NCBI GenBank assembly: GCA_964016875.1
Contig: OZ024724.1
Location: 7,364,501 to 7,428,500, forward strand
DNA length: 64,000 nucleotides
DNA from: Fallopia convolvulus
Taxonomy: Eukaryota; Streptophyta; Magnoliopsida; Caryophyllales; Polygonaceae
Direction: 5' to 3'
This document shows, piece after piece, positions 35,887 through 44,471 of this stretch. The notes beneath the pieces are model-generated. The model searched no databases and was not told where the DNA came from. It was given only the letters and a program-made list of their open reading frames with translations. Made by a program: the position numbers and the translations under genes. Every line of letters starts with the position of its first letter. Positions within the stretch are counted from its first letter, which is position 1.

Positions 35887-35999
35887 CTGCTATGGCAACG
35901 AAGATCCTTTGGTCCATCTTCCTAGTCCACATTTCCGGTCCGTTCTTTCTTATTGGTCCATGTAGCAATCATATTTAAAAAACAATTAAATAATCAAAA

Positions 36000-37330
36000 T
36001 AGAAAAGGAAGAGATGATTAGGGGCAGCAGGTTTTTATTTCACAATCCCTAATTTACCAACGAAGATCCATTTACCTTTGCACTTCTCCTTCAACCTTAT
36101 GAATATCAATTTACGCACCATTGTCGATATCATTCCATCACCTTCTTCTCTGGATTCCCATCAATTTTTACTACCGCTCCTGATTCCGCTTCTTCTCCTT
36201 ATCCCAACAATTAGGTTTTTGCCTTGTCTACGTTGCCAGACTGCTCCAATTGTAGTGGCAGAGAAGAAAAAGGAAGAAGCGGCTTCTCGGAGCTAGAATG
36301 TCCAGATCACCGGCGACGGAGGTGGTATTTACTTGCAACGATGGAGGGGGTATTTTCATGAAGAAGCGACTTATTAATGCACTCTCCACCATCGGGAATA
36401 CACCAATCGTTGCCCACAAAGCCAACAAATTAGGTTTGTCTTTCAATTCAAATCTCCCACTAGTATTGTCCAAGCATTAGGTCTGGTCATTGTCTTCTCC
36501 ATGAACTCTTTAGATCGTTGATTTCAGATTTAGGATTATAATATGCGAATTGGTTCGCTTTGATCGAATTTTGCTTTGGTTGGTTGAATTTGATTAAATT
36601 TTGGGACTACGTTGAGAGCAAGTTGGTTCAATTTCAGATTTGGGACTCTACTGAGAGAAAATTGGTTCAATTAGATGGTTGTCCTCTCCATTTCAGATTT
36701 GGGATTATACAGAAAGAAAGTTGGTTCAATTTGATTGCCTTTTGCTTTGGTTGGTTGTGAATCTAGTGAGAGGCTTTGTCTCACAATGCTCTTAAAATAT
36801 CTGCCACTCATTTAGTCATTAGTCTTATCTTGTCAGCAGAATCCTAAACTAAAATTAGTCAGCAGAATCCTTAACTCAATGCTAGATTCCTTAACTCAAA
36901 GGCAATGATCAAATTTAGTTTAAACATCCAAGAAATAAAGAGTTTCACTTTTATCATTTATCCGTGCTTAGGTATATATCCATTTCTCACGTAAGTTTTA
37001 AGTTTTTTGTATGCAAGGTGACATTGTTTATGATCCATGGCCCAATCTTGATGTTGGGGTGGAAGAAATTTTTTTGTCTATTTTTTTATGTTACTACTTG
37101 GTGTTGGGATGACTACTATTTTGTGTGTGCATTTGAGATTGGACAAGATTAAAAGCACACTCACGTAAGTTTTAAAACAACTTGGAAGTAAGAGGAGTTG
37201 CATCCTCTGCATTGGGCGACTTTGCTGAGTATTTGCAACATGAGGTATTGTCTCATTATAAGACTGTGCTTCTGCTTCCTTGCATTTTGAGTGCTCTTGA
37301 GGATGCTTCTTATGAAGTTTAAGGTAAGAT
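36000..37330 (+). other. Probable captured host DNA inside the MULE, with importin-like exon at 37188-37323
   Basis: At 37188-37323 the plus strand reads as a HEAT-repeat segment typical of importin-beta family karyopherins (IPO4/IPO5 type): A-L-G-D-F-A-E-Y-L-Q, then L-P-C-I-L-S-A-L-E-D-A-S-Y-E-V. One inserted T shifts the last codon, and the exon ends AAG/GTAAGA, a good donor still in place. Upstream 36000-37180 looks like leader, exon and intron-type sequence with an open frame at 36298-36480 and GGTTCAATTTCAGATTTGGGA repeats (36615-36740), but I cannot assign it. Retention of intron sequence implies DNA-level capture. Confidence 0.55.
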
Positions 37331-37550
37331 GCATAACAACTTTTTTTACCTATTCTTCATAAAATGTGTTGTCTGAATTCCAAATCATGATGGTAAATGC
37401 CAGATTAGTCAGCTGAATCCTTGAATTGAAATTATGCAAAATTGTTCAATTATTTGTCTAGCTTTTAAGATTTTAACATTCATATTGTGATAGCATTTTC
37501 TAGTGTGTTTGAATAAAGTTTCATAAAGCCGATGAGTGGTTTACTTATCA

Positions 37551-37621
37551 AGCCTTGTAGCTCAAATGGTAGAGCATTATACAAATGCATAAAGACGTGG
37601 GTTCAAATCCCACAAAGGCTA
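37551..37621 (+). tRNA. tRNA-like sequence, probably degenerate
   Basis: The acceptor pairs 6 of 7 (AGCCTTG with AAAGGCT). The D stem GCTC/GAGC and T stem GTGGG/CCCAC with loop TTCAAAT are perfect, and boxes A and B are present. The anticodon stem does not pair well and the loop lacks the usual U33, so no anticodon can be called. It may be a tRNA pseudogene, an organelle-derived tRNA relic or a SINE head. Confidence 0.5.
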
Positions 37622-37677
37622 ATATCATGCAAGTTGAAATCTGAAATTTAAAATTAATGTAAGAAGTTGTAAGCTTG

Positions 37678-38070
37678 GACAATTGACAACTCAGTTAAAA
37701 ACAACAAGAAGGGCATCAACATCTCAAAAACATCAATGATAGATAAGATAGACAAAAAAGATAAACAAAGGCAGCAAAATCTCAATTTCGACAGCATACA
37801 ATTCAGTTATAAAACAACAACAAGGTAGCAACTTCTCAACTTCGACATCATACAACTCAGTCATCTTGGACAACTTACATGCAACTCAAATATAAAATAG
37901 CAACAAGGCAGCAACATCTCAGCTTCGACAGCATACAACTTAGTCATTCCCGACAACTTACAACTCAGATATAAAACAGCAACAAGACAACAACATCTCA
38001 GCTTAGTCATCTGGACAACTTACAACTCAGATATAAAACAGCAACAAGGCTGCAAAATCTCAACTTTGAA
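37678..38070. repeat. Degenerate minisatellite at the 3' side of the MULE transposase gene
   Basis: About five imperfect units share ACAACTCAGATATAAAACAG, CAACAAGGCAGCAACATCTC and GACAGCATACAACT. Unit length varies from about 60 to 100 bp. Confidence 0.75.
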
Positions 38071-38327
38071 GGAGTTTGGCATAGGAATTGTAGCCATCAC
38101 ACTAGAGTAAGCAAAATTTATACTTTATTTTAAGAAATACTTGTGATAAGCCAAAGTAATGATTTAAAGAATATATTGAAATGTTAAAACCTGTTGCAAC
38201 AAAGGTAGTAAAGAGCTTTGTTGAGTAAGGGTACTCGTATTGCTAGCATGAAAACATATTAAACATATATATGGAACTTTATGACATTTGTACCCAAAGA
38301 TATATTATACTAAGAATTCATATGAAT

Positions 38328-41141
38328 TTATATATATGACAATACTTGCAAAAAATTGTCTGAACTAGCTTGAATATACTCTAATTGGGATTCCATTGGT
38401 ACGTGGGATTGCTCTATATGATGAACCATTGGATTGGATACATCATTTTTATGCAATGATTTTTTCTTCTTCGTTTTAGGTCTCGTTGCCTTGTCAAGAG
38501 CACCTTTGGGCCTTTTGCTTTTATTTCCGACTTTTGGCTTGACTTTTATGCCCTTTCCTGTCTTCACTATGTCATTCATGGGAATTAGATTTTGTAGGCT
38601 ATCTTGTTGCGTTCCTATGGCTTGAGAACTCCCATTGTTACATTCTAAAGGCTTTCCGATACAGCTTATATCACGTACTTGTAGCAAATACACAAGACCA
38701 TCTTTCACCATGTTATATGTTTCTTCAAAATTAGCTGCTCTTGTAACCAGACGAGTAGATATACGGAACAAGTCTCTATAACGTCTTCCTATCATTCCTT
38801 TAGGAGTAACATTAGCTGAACCTTCACTAATAACTCCACAACCTCCTTTCTTGGCATTTTTTGTCCATCTTTTCAAAATGAACTTGTTAGGAACTTTTAT
38901 AATACCTCTTTCGTTGAACACCTAATATATGACAACATACTATTCCAGCAAACTTAAATTTTCGACAACTGCAAGATATAACTTCTTCTTCGCTTACATC
39001 ATAAGTGACAATATAATTGTGTTGCATCCCATGAGGTCTAACAAAATACATAGTTGAAGCTCCTTCCTCATCACAACTTACAATACGACAATCATAGCAT
39101 TTACATGACTCAACCTGAAATAGTTAAAATATTTTTGGTGTGTAAACACTTGCAGCACGTTTCAAAATTTCAGCAGGATATGCTAATGAAATTACTTTGA
39201 CTAGCTTTAAAATCAGCCACCAGCTCATTATATCGACGGTCATTAACCATCCTTTGAAACTCAAAGAATGCACACAAATTGTGCTTGTAGCTTATATAGC
39301 CTTTTAAAACATTGCTCATGCTCTCGCTTCGTTGAGTGCTCAACATCTGTGCACAAAAGGTATCACACCCATATACTAATGTCCATTTTTCTTTGATGTC
39401 GAACAACCGCTGTAACCAATCTTTTTCCTGCAAGTCATACTTCTGAAGCATCGTACTCCAAGCATCCAAAAAATCTTGTTCATAATCATGATCATAGACA
39501 CAATTTCTAAAATCTGTTGCAAAATGTGTAAACTTTCCAAAGGCACTAGATAAATGAATGGCTGCATTTTGAAAGATATGCCATATGCAAAGTCGATGAT
39601 ATGATTGAGGCCATTGGAAAGCAAGTGCTTTAGACATCGCAACATCTTGATCGATAATTATTGTCTTTGGTAACTTTCCAGACATCGCCTTTGAAAAAGT
39701 GTCAAACAACCATATGAATGAATATGCTATTTCATCAAAGAGTAAAGCGGCTCCAAAAATGCTGGTTTGTTTATGATGATTTACCCCAATAAATAACGCA
39801 ATTGGTCGAGCATCCTGATGCTTCCGGTAGGTAGTATCAAAGTTAATCGCATCACCAAAATCATCGTAATCAACCCTCATTTTTGCATCGGCCCAAAAGA
39901 TATTAGTGATCAAATCATCTTTGTCAACTTGAAGAGCATAAAAGAAGCTAGGATCTTCTATTTGCATATGTTGTAAGTAGTCTAAAACACCTCCAGTTTC
40001 TCCCGAATTCATTTGCAAACTACGCTTAGTTCGCAAGTAATTTTTGAAATCCTCATGAACAAATCCAAGCTTTTCACTCCCCCTGCTTGATTGGCCATAT
40101 ACTCAAAGACACGTTTTGGAGCAATTCCTGAATTTTTTGCCATATCTACTTCTGATGTTTGGGAAGCTAACATCCTTTGATGTGATCTACACAAATGAGT
40201 TTTGTTTGGACCTGCCAAGTTTTGGTTGTAACACCCCGATAATTTATAAGGGATTGAGGTGCTCCCCATGTCAACAAGAGCTCTTCCTTTTCTGAGTTCG
40301 AGTGAGGACAAAGAACTCAGAAGTTAAGCGTGCAAGGACGAGAGTAGTACCAAGATGGGTGACCTCTTGGAAAGTCCTTGGGTTGACATGGGATAGCGCT
40401 TCTAAAGGCTTGGGCCTTACAAATGGTATCAGAGCCGACTCTGGGTTACGAGTTGGCTTGGCCCGGTGGGCAGTCACTCGACCCGGAGGGCGGTCCTTGG
40501 GCCTTGACGAGGACGTCAAGTGCTTAAGTGGGGGAGATTGTAACACCCCGATAATTTTTAAGGGATTGAGGTGCTCCCATGTCAACAAGAGCTCTTCCTT
40601 TTCTGAGTTCGAGTGAGGACAAAGAACTCAGAAGTTAAGCGTGCAAGGACGAGAGTAGTACCAGGATGGGTGACCTCTTGGGAAGTCCTTGGGTTGACAT
40701 GGGATAGCGCTTCTAAAGGCTTGGGCCTTAAAATACCCCTCAATGAATTTTACAAACCCGATACTTAGAACTTTGACGACAACTTATTTTTAACATTGCC
40801 AAACATCCATACCTTGTCTCTGGCCGGTGAGATTTGTAAGCATCATCCCGCTTATCGGGACCTTGTGTACCCTCACATGAACACACAAAATTCCTATCTA
40901 GCAGCTTCCCATTCTCTTTATGCACCTTGCTTTTCCGAACAAAAAAACCAACTTCAAAAGCATAAGCATTATACATCTCATAAGCTTCATCTTCAGTTTC
41001 AAATTCCATACCAACCTTTGGCACCATTGTCGATATCTTATTAACATCAGCTGAATCTCTTCTTTCGTTATCATTACAAGACTTTGTAAGATCTACATCT
41101 TCTTCAAATTGCAATCGACATTTTGATGTAATAACATCCAT
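38328..41141 (-). pseudogene. FAR1/FRS-type MULE transposase, disrupted
   Basis: Order on the minus strand: FAR1 DNA-binding domain (41141-40740, with G-M-E-F-E-T-E-D-E-A-Y and Y-N-A-Y-A), then after the TRIM insertion a linker (40226-40040), the MULE catalytic domain (40036-39170, with D in F-D-T-T-Y-R, D in I-I-D-Q-D and a later E), then the SWIM zinc finger (39115-38930, C-S-C then C-C-H) and a Lys-rich tail. Breaks: TRIM insertion at 40227-40732, a frameshift near 40075 and another just after the SWIM finger near 38930. In this family the protein cuts MULE TIRs; domesticated relatives FHY3 and FAR1 are transcription factors. The TIRs around this gene argue for a transposon copy, now inactive. 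Confidence 0.9.
40227..40732 (+). mobile_element. Cassandra-like TRIM with 5S rRNA sequence in its LTRs
   Basis: LTRs 40227-40421 and 40539-40732 (about 195 bp each) begin TGTAACACCCCGATAATTT. The first is followed by primer-binding site TGGTATCAGAGC (40424-40435), and the second is preceded by purine tract GTGGGGGAGAT. Each LTR contains a 5S rRNA-like stretch (40316-40379 and 40625-40690) with AAGTTAAGCGTGC and the box C-type GATGGGTGACCTC. These are the hallmarks of Cassandra elements, which carry a 5S-type Pol III promoter and no protein genes. No target duplication is visible. Confidence 0.93.
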
Positions 41142-41774
41142 AATCTGTAAAAGAGATTAACTTGTAAGAGATCATGAAAACAAAGATCGTACGAATAATG
41201 ATCATTAATTAGGTTTTGCCTAAGTGCTATTAGATAAACTAATAAGAATAGAAATAATACACGTTTCACAATTAAAAAAAGAAGAAGAGTAGAATAGCAT
41301 TACGAAGCAGATACAATAATATACTTTCTTCTACCATAGTTCAAGAAAGTTTATAGAAAATGAGCAAATAAAGTGGAAGCACTGTGGCATATATAATATA
41401 TTGCAATATTCAAACTTGAAAACTTAAACCTGAACTGAAACTTACATGGTGAATAGGTGATCAAAACTTTCTTATGGTTGACCTGATCTTATAAACGGAT
41501 CGAGATCTCAACAACTGTGCTTCTGGTCTAAGATCGAATTGTGCTTCAATTTTGAGATTTATTAGGTTGAAGTTGAAGAGCCATTGACGGCAATGAAAGA
41601 AACAAGAGGATCAAATAAACGAGAGTATTGATAACTACTTAATTTTTTCTATTATTATTATCTGTACTTAATTTTTTCTAGTTAATTAACCTATGCCACG
41701 TGGACCAATAAAGAAGAACGAAACAGAAATGTGGACTAGGAAGATGGACCAGAAGATCTCCGTTGCTGCTATGG

Positions 41775-41865
41775 AGTCATATTCCTGACTTTGCCTAGTC
41801 TCGCATGCCTACACATCCAAAGTAACATCCTCATCTCTTCCACCGTTATCTTTTGCTCTTAAGCT
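41775..41865 (-). pseudogene. LINE ORF2 fragment, part A
   Basis: The minus strand reads E-M-R-M-L, W-M-C-R-H and K-V-R-N, matching the conserved M-R-M-L-R-W-M-C segment of plant LINE ORF2. It runs up to the 9-bp duplication and continues, with a small frame change, in 35886-35577 on the other side of the MULE. Confidence 0.7.
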
Positions 41866-42655
41866 TTTATGGGTGGTGGGTGGCCAATACTCTGATCCGT
41901 AAAACATCATTGGTATAACCACTGGCTTGTTGAACTTTCCCTTAAATTAAGTATATAATTTATATAATATTACATATAATGAATATCATATTTGAGTGTG
42001 TATATATATACTACTACCAAATCAAAATGTCCCAACCTCCAAAATTGAGTAGAATAAATTATTCTCAGAAAATTAAATGTAATATTACATAATTAAGCAA
42101 TACCTAACACTAAGTCACTAAGGATAAATTTACTTGTTGTTAAAGTTTTTATTTTCTTTGAGTATTGTTTGATTTGGTAAAATAAAATTATAAATCATTT
42201 ATTTAACAATAGAGGAAGGACATTTAGTTAATAATAGGTGCAATTTAATTTACTAGTTATAAAAATTATATACAAATTATATTTTTTTTTATCTCACTCG
42301 GATTAGTGAGAGGTCTACTAGGTACATTGTCAAATAACGCCTTTTGACGAGATATTAACAAGATGCTTGACAACAATTTTGCACTGAAATAACAAAAATA
42401 TATTTTATACATAATTTAGCAATTAAAAGGTCTTATGAATATAGTAAAATTTATTTTTTTAATATAAATTTTATTACAAATTTTAGTATGTAAGAAAAAT
42501 TGTGCTATTTTGACCAAAAAAACAAATTAAGCTAATAATATTAATTTGTTACTTAATGAAATGGTGCACTAAGGCTACTAAAAATTACTCCATAAATTTT
42601 AAAAATCTAACCTTCTAAAAAAACCTAATTTACAACTACCTATACATTTATTTCT
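41866..42655. other. AT-rich spacer, no gene seen
   Basis: No coding or repeat structure recognised. Confidence 0.35.
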
Positions 42656-43030
42656 ATGTTTCAAACAAGTGTTTATACCACTTCTTTTAGATTTATTATT
42701 AGAAACAACAAAGGTAAAATGGTGAGAATAGGCTCTAAGAAAGTTGGAGATCGATCAATCCTCCAAACCGAAACACTAGCATTATATAAAGGTCTCCAAC
42801 TAGCAATAAACATAGGCATTCAAAAATTGGAGATTGAAAGTGATAATTAGATATTAATCAAAGCCCTACGCGAGGGAGCCTGTCCTTGAGAAATTGAAAT
42901 ATTAGCAATAGATTTTTTGATGTTGTGCTCCTCCTTATAGGAAACGGTCATATCTCACATATACAGAAGCATCAATTATGTTGCTGATAAAATTACTAAA
43001 CTCGCCATTTCGTATCATCAAGGGCGTTAG
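42656..43030 (+). pseudogene. LINE-type RNase H domain fragment
   Basis: The frame shows R-N-N-K-G, a T-E-T-L-A-L-Y-K-G-L motif with the catalytic Glu position, E-I-E-S-D and later Y-V-A-D-K. This is the pattern of the RVT_3-type RNase H of plant non-LTR elements. Stops occur at 42848 and near 42887. It is on the opposite strand from the LINE at 41775 and so is a different copy. Confidence 0.75.
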
Positions 43031-43249
43031 GCTATCACCCAAAGTTGTGTGCTCTCATTTGCCAAGATGTTATTGGTATTGGGCTTAATTACCAAATTAT
43101 TACCTGATTTTTCTAATGATAAAAAGTGTTTACACATTAGTAATACTAATTTAGAAATTATTTATTAATTTAATCTATTTTAAAAGAGTTTATTAATTCT
43201 AATTTAAGGAATAGTTTTGAAATAGTTTCTCAAATTAACATTTTTATTA

Positions 43250-43490
43250 GGAAAATTTCGGATGATACCCTCGAGTTCTTTGCTTTTTAGAGTGGTGCCT
43301 TGAAAAAAACTTATTCCAAGTGATACCCTTGAACTTTTGCAAAAGTCCGGCTAGTACCCTTACTTGCAAATTTTCATTAGTTTATAACTAAATTAATATG
43401 TTATCTATTGAAAAAATATATTTTTGTATTTAATTAAATTAAAACAAAATTTTACTTTAATAGCAATGAAAATAAATCATATAAAATATT

Positions 43491-43531
<41 letters not shown>

Positions 43532-44103
43532 AAATAGATTTTATGGTAATATTCAAAAAATTTCAGTTAAAATAAAACATATATATTATTTATGTTAGAA
43601 TAAATATATTGCAAGGTTAACGTTTTTCATGTAGATTTTATATAGTAATTTTGATAGAAATTAAAATTTTAATGTAACACGAGAGTACCATAATGAATAT
43701 TCTATTAGTTGTTAAAAAATTCAAAATTATTACATAACACCTACATGTAAAATTTTAATTATGTAATATTTATTTTAATATATATATTATAATATTTTTT
43801 AAATTTAAAAAATTTGAATTATACAACATAAAATCTACTTGACAAATATATATATATTTTAAAATATTTATATGCTTTATTTTCATTGTTATTAAAGTAA
43901 AATTGTGTTTTAATTTAATTAGATACGAAATATATATTTCATTAGAAAACTTATTAATTAAGTTATAAACTAACGAAAATTTGCAAGTAAGAGTACTCGC
44001 CGGACTTTTGCAAAAGTTCTGGGATACAACCCGGAATAAGTTTTTTTTTTCAGAGCACCATTCAAAAAATCCAAAAACTCGAGGGTACCATCCGAAATTT
44101 TCC
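43250..44103. mobile_element. Non-autonomous MULE, 854 bp
   Basis: Perfect 9-bp target duplication TTTTTATTA (43241-43249 and 44104-44112). TIRs of about 230 bp begin GGAAAATTTCGGATG and include CTCGAGGGTA, AACTTTTGCAAAAGT and CGAAAATTTGCAAGTAA motifs. The AT-rich centre has no gene. Confidence 0.92.
43497..43526. repeat. (AT)15 microsatellite
   Basis: Pure AT dinucleotide tract in the interior of the non-autonomous MULE. Confidence 0.95.
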
Positions 44104-44471
44104 TTTTTATTATGTCTCATGGACACACATTAATCGAACAATTTTTATTTTTACCAAAAAACATAGCCTAAGCTTATGCCAGTCATAAAATTGACACGTG
44201 TCAGTCTCCATTTCCAACTACACCGGGTCTTCCTTCATTATGTGGCGGCTGGATCTCTTCCACCACCGCTTTCCGTGTATTTATCTAATCAACTCCACCA
44301 AGGCCCTTTTCCGATCGTTTGATACAAAAAATTCACCGAGTTTCTCAAAAACCCATCTCTTATTAACCCTTACTTTACCCGCGAGGCTTTGATTTCTTCT
44401 TCCTATTTTGGATTTACCCAGATTCTGTTTCTCTTTGTGAGCGATATTGAAACCCAATCAAGTCTGCGTTT

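Larger units (their letters stand above)
35896..41765 (-). mobile_element. FAR1-type MULE transposon, 5.87 kb
   Basis: Perfect 9-bp target duplication CTGCTATGG (35887-35895 and 41766-41774). TIRs of about 75 bp start CAACGAAGATC / CAACGGAGATC and share GGTCCATCTTCCTAGTCCAC. The flanks join to a continuous LINE reading region, confirming the empty site. The interior holds a FAR1/MULE transposase gene on the minus strand (38328-41141), a TRIM element, a minisatellite, a tRNA-like sequence and an importin-like exon. Nine-bp duplication plus MULE transposase identifies the superfamily firmly. Confidence 0.93.

Noticed and set aside
37678..38070. CRISPR-like array
   Set aside because: Units are degenerate and contiguous without regular spacers, in a plant transposon.
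40227..40732. Genuine 5S rRNA genes
   Set aside because: Only partial 5S-like segments, each inside an LTR with primer-binding site and purine tract.
40222..40737. Target duplication for the Cassandra-like TRIM
   Set aside because: Flanks TTGGT and ATACC do not match in any sensible register.
42656..43030. Joining the RNase H fragment with the LINE at 41775-41865 as one element
   Set aside because: They are on opposite strands, and the order does not fit one LINE.
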